Notes under the pieces: generated by a model
Seen by the model: the letters and a program-made list of their open reading frames with translations, nothing else
The model's database searches: none
What the model was told of the DNA's origin: nothing
Shown here: piece by piece, positions 1 to 7,308 of the stretch
Layout of the letters: each line of letters opens with the position of its first letter
Numbering within the stretch: position 1 is the first letter of the stretch
Program-made: the position numbers and the translations under genes
Source: a virus
Reading direction: 5' to 3' (one strand)
Virus record (IMG/VR): IMGVR_UViG_3300032285_003046
Span: 1-27,742 of that record
DNA length: 27,742 nt

Positions 1-1
1 C

Positions 2-658
2 TGGCTGGATAATCCTCAGGCAGTAAATCAGACCTGGAACAGTGACGGCACTGTCACACAGTTCCTCACCACCTCTAACACAAAGGTGTATCCCGATCAA
101 TACGGTGACCTGGTGTTAGAAGTGAACAACATCCAACAAATCTATGGTGTGGACTTCAATATAAGCGACGGCCCCAACAACAACAGTTTGATCACCCTAA
201 CAAATCCTCCCGCGGGTACGTTGACTGTTCAAGCACGCATCAGGTTCAGCAGTTTGATTGAGGCCAGTGGTTACACTCTCAGCTATGCTGGAGCAGGATT
301 GGACTACACCAAGCTGAGCCCCAGCCAGGGCGGAAATGGCAGAGCAGATCCCAACAAATACACAATTGCTTACAGCCAACAGGCCACCAATTTTAGCGGA
401 GGTGCCGCAGTGAACACTTTGGGTCAAGCAGTTTATACCAGTGGCCGTGTCTACCACACCAGCACAGATGAAAGCGGAGACTTTTATGTGGGTGTGGTAA
501 CACCCGGCGCATGGGATCTCACCACTGGTGTCCAAGCATCCCCCATACCCAGCTTCCGTATTGATCAACAACGTGGAGCAATTGATGGTAGAGCCTTTTA
601 CCAAAGCATATTTGGATTCATGGCTCCCTTCATACTAGCACTTACAAGACGAGGATAA
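2..658 (+). CDS. Fibre-like virion structural protein, 3' part
   Basis: The reading frame is open from the left edge, so the start lies outside the window and 218 C-terminal residues are visible. An internal GTG at 86 is not a convincing start because the same frame continues upstream with normal-looking protein. The visible part is rich in Gly, Ser, Thr and Asn, as in beta-rich virion proteins. Near the end it reads STDESGDFYVG, then FRIDQQRGAIDGRAFYQS, and finishes with a hydrophobic stretch (FGFMAPFILAL) and TRRG. The GDFYVG...IDQ...G pattern recalls the ends of long fibre or structural proteins of marine T4-like phages, from memory only. The next gene starts 3 bases after the stop, and its GAGGA ribosome site lies at the end of this gene. 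Virion role likely; exact part unknown. Confidence 0.6.
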   Translation, partial: WLDNPQAVNQTWNSDGTVTQFLTTSNTKVYPDQYGDLVLEVNNIQQIYGVDFNISDGPNNNSLITLTNPPAGTLTVQARIRFSSLIEASGYTLSYAGAGLDYTKLSPSQGGNGRADPNKYTIAYSQQATNFSGGAAVNTLGQAVYTSGRVYHTSTDESGDFYVGVVTPGAWDLTTGVQASPIPSFRIDQQRGAIDGRAFYQSIFGFMAPFILALTRRG

Positions 659-661
659 ACA

Positions 662-1081
662 ATGACCGCTCCAATTTTTAAATTCAGAAACATCAAAGTA
701 AGACTGTCCGGAACAGGTCAGACTTTTATCTATGGCGTAAACACGCTTGTAGCAGGCCAAGAGAGCCAAACGCTGGCCCTGGGAGTTTTACCCAGTGAAG
801 TAAGCACTGTAATACTCACAGTTCAAGTGAGTAATCTTACTGCCAGCACTGTGCAAGTAAGTGCCTATGTGCAGAACAGCACAAGCACTACTGCATTCAA
901 TGCTGCAAGTGCCAGAACACTAGTTCAAAACTATCCTTTGATTTCAGCAAACAGCTTTGACCCTTTGAGTGGCAATCTTGCGTTTAGTGCAAACGATCAG
1001 CTGTGGATCCAAACCAGTGTTGCTGCCAGCTGTGATGTTGTTGTGAGTTTACTGGAGATTGCAAATGCCACGGCTTCTTGA
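662..1081 (+). CDS. Small virion structural protein, unrecognised
   Basis: The 139-residue product has no family I can name. It is rich in Ser, Thr, Val and Ala, almost free of Cys, and alternates polar and hydrophobic residues (VILTVQVSNLTASTVQVSAY), which suggests a beta-sandwich such as a fibre-associated or decoration protein. The ATG follows GAGGA by a short spacer and lies 3 bases after the previous stop. The next gene starts inside its last codons. This tight plus-strand packing suggests three genes made together as parts of one surface structure. There is no signal peptide or membrane segment. Confidence 0.6.
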   Translation: MTAPIFKFRNIKVRLSGTGQTFIYGVNTLVAGQESQTLALGVLPSEVSTVILTVQVSNLTASTVQVSAYVQNSTSTTAFNAASARTLVQNYPLISANSFDPLSGNLAFSANDQLWIQTSVAASCDVVVSLLEIANATAS

Positions 1082-2264
1082 TAACAGAGTAATTGGCGGC
1101 GCAGCAGATGTTTTAAATCGTGATGCAAGTACAATCACTCCTGGTGGTGTGATGATGTTGAGCCCCAGCAAAAAATTGTATTTGGAAGACGGGGAAATTT
1201 TTCAAGCCACCAAGGATGCTCCACAGGATCGTAGTGGTATAAGTTTGCAGCAATGGTTGTGTCGTCAATGGGTCCTAAGCTCAAATCCAGTGTCGTTGGG
1301 TGGACCCTTTACAGCAGTATTTGGCCTGGCTTATGGTGCAGGCAAGTTTGTTGCTGTGGGTATAAACGGAGCAGCGGGTGTTTTACGCTCCACTAGTTTG
1401 CAGGACTTGGTGAAGGTAACACCCATGGTTACTACCTGGAGTCCCACTGCCAATAATCCTTTCACAGGAGGAATTTTTGGTGTAACATTTGCCAAAGACA
1501 GATTTCTAGCCTGTGGTGCCAATGGGCAGATTGCTGTAAGCTATGACGGTAGTAACTGGACATTGGTGCATAACCCTGGCAATACACAAAATCTTTACAG
1601 AATTGCTTATGCTCCTGGCAAAGGTTATGTGGCCGTGGGCAGTGTTGCCAATTCTGGGGGAGCTGGAGTAACACTCTACAGTGCGGACGGTGACAATTGG
1701 ACCACTGTAAGCCCTGCACTGGATAATGGCACCTACTCCAATGTTCCCATTTATGGAGTGGGCTATGGCGGGGGTAAATTTTTGGCAGTGGGTGGAGTTG
1801 TCAACACGCCAACCAATCATATTGCAACCAGTGCTGATGGTGTGAACTGGACAGTTCGCACCAGCAGTCAGCCACTGGCCGCACATTACACAACAGAATA
1901 TGGCAATGGCAGATGGATAATAGGAACTAACGGTGTAGGAGCAACAATCCCCTACACCTGCAATCTTATCACAAGCCTTGAAGGAATAAACTGGGCTTCG
2001 TGTATCCTGAACACCCCTGATTCGACCAACGAGCAGATAGTTGTTTATGGTAATGGCATGTGGTGCACTGCGGGTTTTGGTATCCAGGGAAGTGTAGATG
2101 GCATATCCTTTGACAGAATGTACACACCCAGCTGGCCAGGCACCAACGGCACAGGTTCTGCTGGTTGCTACGGTAACGGCATTTTTGTAATGGGTAACAG
2201 AAACGGATACATCTATCGTAGTGCAGTATTGCCTGAGATAGTAACTTTACTCTCGCCCACCTAA
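1065..2264 (+). CDS. Beta-propeller adhesin or tail-fibre protein
   Basis: The 399-residue product contains about six repeats of two linked motifs: YG.GKFVAVG-like strands, then S.DG.NWT-like turns (YDGSNWT, ADGDNWT, ADGVNWT, LEGINWA, VDGISFD). This is the pattern of BNR/Asp-box or Ycf48-like beta-propellers. In phages such proteins usually sit on fibres and bind host surface polymers. The first ~90 residues (MPRLLDNRVIGG..., KKLYLEDGEIFQA) are not repetitive and may be the attachment domain. I chose the ATG at 1065 over a TTG two codons upstream. It overlaps the preceding gene by 17 bases in another frame, so translation is probably coupled. The stop overlaps a CTAAATA box. Fold likely; ligand unknown; no enzyme residues are evident. 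Confidence 0.65.
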   Translation: MPRLLDNRVIGGAADVLNRDASTITPGGVMMLSPSKKLYLEDGEIFQATKDAPQDRSGISLQQWLCRQWVLSSNPVSLGGPFTAVFGLAYGAGKFVAVGINGAAGVLRSTSLQDLVKVTPMVTTWSPTANNPFTGGIFGVTFAKDRFLACGANGQIAVSYDGSNWTLVHNPGNTQNLYRIAYAPGKGYVAVGSVANSGGAGVTLYSADGDNWTTVSPALDNGTYSNVPIYGVGYGGGKFLAVGGVVNTPTNHIATSADGVNWTVRTSSQPLAAHYTTEYGNGRWIIGTNGVGATIPYTCNLITSLEGINWASCILNTPDSTNEQIVVYGNGMWCTAGFGIQGSVDGISFDRMYTPSWPGTNGTGSAGCYGNGIFVMGNRNGYIYRSAVLPEIVTLLSPT

Positions 2265-2267
2265 ATA
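2261..2267 (+). promoter_or_regulatory. Possible late-promoter box CTAAATA
   Basis: CTAAATA overlaps the stop of the propeller gene. With T4 late spacing, transcription would start near 2273, only 3 bases before the next ATG (2276). Either the message is almost leaderless or the match is chance. No Shine-Dalgarno sequence lies between the box and that ATG. Confidence 0.35.
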
Positions 2268-2275
2268 AGTTTACC

Positions 2276-2500
2276 ATGAAAGCTGACGATCTAGACGCAC
2301 AATATTACTCTCCCGAGAACGATCAATATACTCAGCAACAGCTGAGAGATACTCGCAAACCCAAGATCACGTTGCAGCATCTGAACAAGCTAAAGAAGAT
2401 GCGTGCAGCCCGTCAGCTGGAAAATTTGGTTCGCAGAGACGTGCTAGAGCTTTTGTATGGTGCCCCTGGGGAAGAAGGCGGCGGCATGCCTGGAATTTGA
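2276..2500 (+). CDS. Small basic/acidic protein upstream of the head genes
   Basis: The 74-residue product has an acidic, Tyr-rich start (DDLDAQYYSPENDQY), a basic helical centre (KITLQHLNKLKKMRAARQLE) and a Gly/Glu tail (GAPGEEGGGMPGI). Small proteins of this build are, as I recall, found between portal and prohead-protease genes in marine T4-like phages, a position comparable to this one. I cannot name it. It could be a core or portal-associated factor. The ATG lacks a ribosome site and lies just after a CTAAATA box. The following 93 bases hold no gene but contain the next late-promoter box. Confidence 0.55.
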   Translation: MKADDLDAQYYSPENDQYTQQQLRDTRKPKITLQHLNKLKKMRAARQLENLVRRDVLELLYGAPGEEGGGMPGI

Positions 2501-2549
2501 CCAAAATCTGCCTTTTTTCATAGTATATTCGCTGGTTTGATATATCAGA

Positions 2550-2556
2550 CTAAATA
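2550..2556 (+). promoter_or_regulatory. Late promoter CTAAATA for the prohead core gene
   Basis: CTAAATA lies 37 bases upstream of the core-protein ATG, in a gap without genes and next to AT-rich sequence. It is followed by a good AAGGAG ribosome site at 2581. The spacing fits a T4-type late promoter read by a gp55-like sigma factor. Confidence 0.65.
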
Positions 2557-2593
2557 ACGATTGAGTCTGACTATTTTACCAAGGAGACAACTC

Positions 2594-3532
2594 ATGGCAA
2601 ACACCAAGCTGATGAAGGTAATGGAATACCTCATCAATGAACAAGAAGACAAGGCACGTGACCTGTTGCACCAAATCTTCATTGAGAAGGCCCGCGCAAT
2701 TCACGAAGAAATGATCAGCGACGACGAGGACGAAATGGTTCTCGGTGGCGACATGGGCGACAAGCTCAAGAGCGACATTGACGAAGTTGAAGCCGAAGAA
2801 TATTACGACGAAGCTGTTGATGCTGATGCAGAGGACGACATGGACGTTGCAGACGCCGTGGAAGACCTGGGCGACGACATGGAAGACGCTGCGGAAGATG
2901 CTGATGCTGACGAAGTTGAAGTGGAAGACGACATGGAAATGGGCGACGACGACCACATGGGCGGCGAACACGAGCATGACGAACATGAAGAGCATGAAGA
3001 TATCCAAGATCAACTTCATGACCTGGAAGCTGCTATCGATGAACTCAAGAAGGAATTCGAAGCTATGCAGGGTGAAGAATCTGGTGAAGCTGAACATGCT
3101 GATCATGACGAGGGCGCAGTTGAAGAAGCCTGGGAAGATGGCACTGACGATCTGGACGAAGACTATGACGATCTGGACGAAAGCATGGACCTGGACACTG
3201 TTGCAGCTCCCAAGAGCGGTGAAGTGGGCAGCGGCAAGTTTGCTCGTGCAGAAGTCAGCACCAAGAGTGCAGTTCCTCCTTCTCAGAGAGAAGGCATGAA
3301 CGGCGCAAAGCCAGTTGTCACAGGCAAGGGCCCCAAGGCCAGCGGTTATGACAGACAGTCTGCCCCCAGCAGCACTGAAATGACAGGCACTGCAAACCGT
3401 CGCAAGAAGGCCACTGACGGCATGAGCGCTGTGAGCAAGGAAGGCGATGCCAAGGCCCTACTCAACAAGGACCGTAGCGAAGGCTATGGAGCCATTGGCA
3501 CAAAGAGCCCCATCAGCGGTAAGAATCGCTAA
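2594..3532 (+). CDS. Acidic prohead core protein (gp67/gp68-like)
   Basis: The 312-residue product has a helical N-terminus (MKVMEYLINEQEDKARDLLH, then QIFIEKARAIHEEM) like the start of T4 gp67/gp68 core proteins. Next come roughly 170 very acidic residues rich in Asp, Glu, Met and His, then a basic, Ser/Gly-rich tail. Position supports a role in the internal scaffold: gp21, gp22 and gp23 follow. It is much longer than T4 gp67 (80 residues) or gp68 (141). The acidic stretch and the detachable basic tail could both be substrates of the gp21 protease. I chose the ATG at 2594 behind AAGGAG rather than a TTG at 2561. A strong terminator follows, so it is probably made in excess as its own transcript. 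Confidence 0.6.
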   Translation: MANTKLMKVMEYLINEQEDKARDLLHQIFIEKARAIHEEMISDDEDEMVLGGDMGDKLKSDIDEVEAEEYYDEAVDADAEDDMDVADAVEDLGDDMEDAAEDADADEVEVEDDMEMGDDDHMGGEHEHDEHEEHEDIQDQLHDLEAAIDELKKEFEAMQGEESGEAEHADHDEGAVEEAWEDGTDDLDEDYDDLDESMDLDTVAAPKSGEVGSGKFARAEVSTKSAVPPSQREGMNGAKPVVTGKGPKASGYDRQSAPSSTEMTGTANRRKKATDGMSAVSKEGDAKALLNKDRSEGYGAIGTKSPISGKNR

Positions 3533-3549
3533 AACAGCGAAGTAAACCA

Positions 3550-3584
3550 GATACCGCGGAATAAAACTTCCGCGGTATCTTTTT
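3550..3584 (+). terminator. Intrinsic terminator after the core gene
   Basis: A perfect 12-base-pair stem (GATACCGCGGAA / TTCCGCGGTATC) with a 6-base loop is followed by five T. It separates the core gene from gp21, which has its own late box downstream. Confidence 0.9.
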
Positions 3585-3636
3585 ATGCAAGATCTGGCAG
3601 TTTTTGAGCAAAAATCAACCGATTTTAAATCAACAA

Positions 3637-3644
3637 CTTAAATA
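3637..3644 (+). promoter_or_regulatory. Late promoter CTTAAATA for gp21-gp22-gp23
   Basis: CTTAAATA lies 28 bases before the gp21 ATG and after the terminator at 3550-3584. It is the only promoter-like site before the gp21-gp22-gp23 run, so it probably drives all three. Confidence 0.6.
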
Positions 3645-3672
3645 TCTGGCTAGAGATTGCTAAGGAAATCAA

Positions 3673-4308
3673 ATGGCATTGTTACTACAAGAACACCTGA
3701 ATTTTGATGCTGCTGGACTCAAACTCCTCAATGAGGGAGAAGGTGAGGGCCAGGGCAAGAACATGTTCATGGAAGGTATCTTCATTCAGGGCGGTATCAA
3801 GAATCACAATGGTAGAGTATATCCAATTGATCAGATCCGCCGTGCTGTGGAAGTGGTCAATGAAGCCATCAGACAAGATAATGGTGTGCCAGGAGAGTTG
3901 GATCATCCCCAAGAACTACAGATCCACCTGGACAGAGTAAGCCACAGCATCACAAAGATGTGGATGGATGGACCCAACGGCATGGGTAAGCTCAAGCTGT
4001 TGCCAACACCTTGCGGTCAAATCGCAAGAACATTGCTGGAAAGTGGAGTAAAGCTAGGGGTCAGCTCCAGAGGTTCAGGCAATGTGGACTACAACGGTAG
4101 TGTTTCCGATTTTGAAATGCTCACTGTTGATATTGTCGCCAAACCCAGTGCGCCAAGTGCCTACCCCATACCTGTGTATGAGGCACTGCAACACGGTAAG
4201 TTTGGAAAAAACATCATGGACCTGGCTGAGAGTGTGAGACACGATGCGAAAGCACAACAGTATCTCAAAACAACACTACTCAAGTGGGTTGATGAGTTGA
4301 AGATTTAA
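3673..4308 (+). CDS. 21: Prohead core protein and protease gp21
   Basis: The 211-residue product matches T4 gp21, the serine-type prohead protease (MEROPS S80) that cleaves scaffold and capsid precursors during head maturation. Visible landmarks are IKNHNGRVYP near residue 40, GELDHPQ with probable catalytic His78, and GVSSRGSG with the probable nucleophile at Ser131/132; assignment of the catalytic residues is by family resemblance. The C-terminus (VSDFEMLTVDIVAKPSAPSAYP) is also typical. A weak AAGGAA-type site precedes the ATG. gp22 starts 19 bases after the stop behind AAGGAGA. In T4 the protease is incorporated into the core and degrades the scaffold. The neighbours here fit that role. 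Confidence 0.93.
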   Translation: MALLLQEHLNFDAAGLKLLNEGEGEGQGKNMFMEGIFIQGGIKNHNGRVYPIDQIRRAVEVVNEAIRQDNGVPGELDHPQELQIHLDRVSHSITKMWMDGPNGMGKLKLLPTPCGQIARTLLESGVKLGVSSRGSGNVDYNGSVSDFEMLTVDIVAKPSAPSAYPIPVYEALQHGKFGKNIMDLAESVRHDAKAQQYLKTTLLKWVDELKI

Positions 4309-4327
4309 ACAAGGAGATCCCATTCCT

Positions 4328-5539
4328 ATGGAAAAACAACTACAAGAGCTCCTGGAGAATGCTGTGCTGGGCGATGAAGCCCGCACTGCCCTTCAGGAAG
4401 CATTCTCCGTAAAGCTCCAAGAAGCAGAATCCAAGCTGCAAGAAAGCTATGCTGCTCGTTTTGAGCATGAGAGATCAGTTCTTGTGGAAACCATGGATCA
4501 GATGCTGAATGATGTCATAAGCAAGGAGCTCAATGAGTTCCAGCAAGACAAGCGTTCAGTTGCTGCACAAAAGGTAAAGCTTGCTAAGGCCCTGGCCGAA
4601 GCCAAGTCTGCTGGTGAAAAGGAAGCTGCTCGCAAGGTAAAGATGCTGGAGAGCTTCATGCTCAAGCAAATTGCTGGCGAACTATCCGAATTCCGCACCG
4701 ACAGAAAGCAACTTGCTGAGCAGCGCAATGCCATGGCCCAAGAGCTGAACGAAAGCCGTGCTCAAGCACAGGCCGACGTTCAAGCCCGCGTAAACAAGCT
4801 GGAAGAATTTGTGCTTCGTCAGCTCAGCGAGGAACTCACAGAGTTCACCGCTGACAAGAAGGCACTGGTTGAACAGCGTGTGAAGTTGGCCAAAGAAGCC
4901 CAGACAAAGCTACACGAGACTCGTGAAGCATTTGTGTCTAGAGCTACCACAGTTGTTGACAAGACTCTAAACGAAGTTATCCGCAAGGAGCTCGTGCAGT
5001 GGAGAGATGATATCAAAACCGCTCGTGAGAACAACTTCGGTCGCAAGATCTTTGAAGCGGTTGCTGCCGAATACATGGGCAGCTATCTCAGCGAAGGCAG
5101 CGAAGTAAAGAAGTTGCAAAAGCAACTTCAAGAGTCAGCTCGTCAGCTAACTGAAGCTCAAGCTCAAATTCAACAGAAGCAAACACTTCTGGAGAGTGAA
5201 AAGCGGGCTGTGCAAGTTGCAAGTGATCGTGCCAAGAGAGTTGAAGTGATGAACGAACTCTTGAACCCACTTCGCGGCGACAAGCGTGCAGTGATGGAAA
5301 ACCTACTCAGCGATATCCGTACCGCTAGTCTCAAGGAAGCCTTCACTCGCTACCTGCCCACTGTGATGAATGGAAATGCTCCCCGTAGGGCAGCAGCACC
5401 AGCTCAACCACGCACAGTGGCACATTCTGGTGACAGAGTGAGTCTCGTGGAAACACAACAAACACCATCAACAAATGAAGAATCATCTGATCTTCAAAAC
5501 ATTTTGTATCTAGCAGGCGTTGCTGCTAGATCACAATAA
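4328..5539 (+). CDS. 22: Major prohead scaffold protein gp22
   Basis: The 403-residue product is dominated by heptad-like helices rich in Glu, Lys, Gln, Ala and Leu from about residue 1 to 320, as expected of the coiled-coil core that shapes the prohead. Two long segments repeat the same pattern (KLEEFVLRQLSEELTEF and MLESFMLKQIAGELSEF), suggesting internal duplication. The C-terminal ~80 residues are Pro/Thr/Ser-rich and end in NILYLAGVAARSQ. It is longer than T4 gp22 (about 270 residues). It lies directly between the protease gp21 and the capsid protein gp23, the conserved T4 order, with gaps of 19 and 14 bases, so it is translated from a shared message. Confidence 0.9.
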   Translation: MEKQLQELLENAVLGDEARTALQEAFSVKLQEAESKLQESYAARFEHERSVLVETMDQMLNDVISKELNEFQQDKRSVAAQKVKLAKALAEAKSAGEKEAARKVKMLESFMLKQIAGELSEFRTDRKQLAEQRNAMAQELNESRAQAQADVQARVNKLEEFVLRQLSEELTEFTADKKALVEQRVKLAKEAQTKLHETREAFVSRATTVVDKTLNEVIRKELVQWRDDIKTARENNFGRKIFEAVAAEYMGSYLSEGSEVKKLQKQLQESARQLTEAQAQIQQKQTLLESEKRAVQVASDRAKRVEVMNELLNPLRGDKRAVMENLLSDIRTASLKEAFTRYLPTVMNGNAPRRAAAPAQPRTVAHSGDRVSLVETQQTPSTNEESSDLQNILYLAGVAARSQ

Positions 5540-5553
5540 AGGAGAATACCCCA

Positions 5554-6762
5554 ATGAAAGGCAATCTTTTCGAAGCCAATTGGAACCTAACCAAGCAAGC
5601 TCTTTGCGAAGGCCTAACCGGCAACCGCAAGAAGGTGATGGATGTGGTTCTAGAGAACACCAAGCGCGACCTCAGCAGCAAGGCTGGCGTGCTGTTCGAA
5701 CATGCAACACCAGGCAGCACCAGCGCCGGTAACGTGGCCACCCTCAACAAGGTGATCCTGCCAGTTATCCGTCGTGTAATGCCAACTGTTATCGCTAACG
5801 AAATCATCGGCGTGCAGCCCATGACTGGCCCAGTGGGTCAGATCCACACACTCCGTGTGCGTTATGCTGATACAGTGCCAAGCCCCGCCGTTCCCGGCGG
5901 TGCGATTGCTGGTAGCGAAGCACTCAGCCCATTCGACATTGCTCGCTTTTACAGCGGCAATCAGAGTGTTGCTAACCCACGTGGTGCAGACACAACCGTG
6001 CTGGAAGGCACAGCAGGCAAGCGCCTGAACATCCAGATCCTGAAGGAAACTGTGGAAGCCAAGACCCGCAAGCTGAGCGCTCGCTGGACTTTCGAAGCTG
6101 CCCAGGACGCTCAGGCTCAGCAGGGCATTGACATTGAAGCAGAAATCATGGCCGCACTGGCTCAGGAAATCACTGCTGAAATCGACCAGGAAATCCTGAA
6201 CAGCCTGCGCACACTGGCTGGTATCACACTCACCTATGACCAGGGCGCAGTAAGCGGCACAGCCACCTTCGTTGGTGACGAACACGCTGCTCTTGCAGTG
6301 CTGGTAAACCGTGGTGCAAACCTGATCGCTGCCCGCACACGTCGTGGTGCTGGTAACTGGGTTGTTGTGAGCCCAACTGCTCTCACCATCCTACAGAGTG
6401 CCACAACTTCAGCTTTTGCTCGCACAACTGAAGGCACTTTTGAAGCCCCCACCAACACCAAGTTCGTTGGCGTGCTCAACAACAGCGTTCGCGTTTATGT
6501 TGACCAGTATGCTGCTGACGACACCCCCGTGCTGGTTGGCTACAAGGGCCCAGGCGAAATTGACGCCGCTGCCTACTACTGCCCATATGTGCCACTGACA
6601 AGCTCTGGTGTGATCATTGATCCAAACACCTTCGAGCCAGTGGTGAGCTTCATGACACGTTACGGCTACCTGGAATTGAGCAACACTAGCAGCTCACTGG
6701 GTAATGCTGCCGACTATCTGGCTGGTATAGCAATTAACACAACCAACCTGAAATTTTTGTAG
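5554..6762 (+). CDS. 23: Major capsid protein gp23
   Basis: The 402-residue product matches T4-type gp23. The N-terminal region contains the usual VLENTKRDL and LNKVILPVIRRVMP segments. The centre has the DNVVEAKTRKL-like element (here ETVEAKTRKLSARWTFEAAQDA). The C-terminal region has AYYCPYVPLTSSGVIID and FMTRYGYL. It builds the head shell after cleavage by gp21. GC-rich, regular codon use in this gene suggests high expression. A GGAG site precedes the ATG at 5554. A hairpin and then a strong terminator follow. Residues 328-363 are closely copied in the C-terminal end of the next gene on the opposite strand. Confidence 0.96.
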   Translation: MKGNLFEANWNLTKQALCEGLTGNRKKVMDVVLENTKRDLSSKAGVLFEHATPGSTSAGNVATLNKVILPVIRRVMPTVIANEIIGVQPMTGPVGQIHTLRVRYADTVPSPAVPGGAIAGSEALSPFDIARFYSGNQSVANPRGADTTVLEGTAGKRLNIQILKETVEAKTRKLSARWTFEAAQDAQAQQGIDIEAEIMAALAQEITAEIDQEILNSLRTLAGITLTYDQGAVSGTATFVGDEHAALAVLVNRGANLIAARTRRGAGNWVVVSPTALTILQSATTSAFARTTEGTFEAPTNTKFVGVLNNSVRVYVDQYAADDTPVLVGYKGPGEIDAAAYYCPYVPLTSSGVIIDPNTFEPVVSFMTRYGYLELSNTSSSLGNAADYLAGIAINTTNLKFL

Positions 6763-6771
6763 GATCCAATT

Positions 6772-6800
6772 ATATCAATGGTTTATATACCCATTGATAT
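6772..6800 (+). repeat. Perfect 10-bp inverted repeat just after gp23
   Basis: ATATCAATGG (6772-6781) and CCATTGATAT (6791-6800) form a hairpin with a 9-base AT-rich loop, starting 10 bases after the gp23 stop. No T-run follows, so it is not a terminator itself. It may protect the 3' end of the gp23 message. Confidence 0.6.
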
Positions 6801-6823
6801 CCTCCATGCCTTAAAAGACGAAG

Positions 6824-6849
6824 CCCGGAATTTTTATTCCGGGATTTTT
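6824..6849 (+). terminator. Intrinsic terminator after gp23
   Basis: CCCGGAA and TTCCGGG form a 7-bp stem with a 6-base T-rich loop, followed by ATTTTT. It faces gp23. In the other direction the sequence after the stem is only CTTCGTCTTTT, so termination of the convergent minus-strand gene there would be weaker. Confidence 0.85.
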
Positions 6850-6854
6850 CTTGT

Positions 6855-7256
6855 TTAGATACTATTTGGGCCTTGTGTAATTTCTGTCATTGTGGTGGTA
6901 TCAATTATCACACCAGTTGTAGTCAAAGGGACATAAGGACAATAAAAAACGGACGCATCAACAGTGGCACGTACTTTATAACCCACCGTATGGTTCGCCA
7001 CCTGTTCATACCAAGCAAGGTTATAGGCAGCACAATCTTCTTCGGATTCAAACTCTATGTAGCTTTCTGCTCCCAGAGTAATTTCCCATTTGGCCTGTAA
7101 GCTGTTTTTGGCCCATGCCTCGAACTCAGGGCCCATCACATGCCTGTAGAGTGGGGCCTTAAACATTCTGTCCACACCATCCCAAAACAAATAGAGCTTG
7201 TGCCCAGGATATGAATTGAGGTGTGAAATGGAATTGACTATCCACCACTCCACCAC
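6855..7256 (-). CDS. Chimeric protein with a gp23-like C-terminal end
   Basis: The 133-residue product has two parts. Residues 1-90 are unrecognised: Trp/Tyr-rich, soluble, with HKLYLFWDGVDRMFKAPLY and an acidic ESEED stretch. Residues 91-126 align without gaps to gp23 residues 328-363, with 20 of 36 identical by my count, including VGYK, FYCPYVPLT and GVIID. The DNA differs at many synonymous positions, so this is not a recent copy. It ends tail-to-tail with gp23, beyond the gp23 terminator. The start is uncertain: GTG at 7256 has no ribosome site, and the frame is closed by a stop only ten codons further upstream. It could be a capsid-associated protein that mimics the gp23 edge, or a remnant. 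It is last in the minus-strand late operon. Confidence 0.55.
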   Translation of the reverse strand: MVEWWIVNSISHLNSYPGHKLYLFWDGVDRMFKAPLYRHVMGPEFEAWAKNSLQAKWEITLGAESYIEFESEEDCAAYNLAWYEQVANHTVGYKVRATVDASVFYCPYVPLTTTGVIIDTTTMTEITQGPNSI

Positions 7257-7265
7257 GAAGGGATA

Positions 7266-7295
7266 TTCTATGCATAATACAAATTATGCATAGAA
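7266..7295 (-). repeat. Perfect 13-bp inverted repeat between two minus-strand genes
   Basis: TTCTATGCATAAT (7266-7278) and ATTATGCATAGAA (7283-7295) form a 13-bp stem with a 4-base loop. It lies 13 bases after the stop of the 657-residue adhesin and 9 bases before the GTG of the gp23-like gene. No T-run follows on either strand. It could be a processing or stability hairpin, or a protein-binding palindrome (it contains ATGCAT). Confidence 0.7.
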
Positions 7296-7308
7296 CAAGC
7301 CAGTTTAT

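Noticed and set aside
2745-3299. A 184-residue plus-strand frame within the acidic core gene
   Set aside because: It is made almost only of Thr, Trp, Lys and Met, the shifted reading of GAC/GAA-rich codons, with no start signal.
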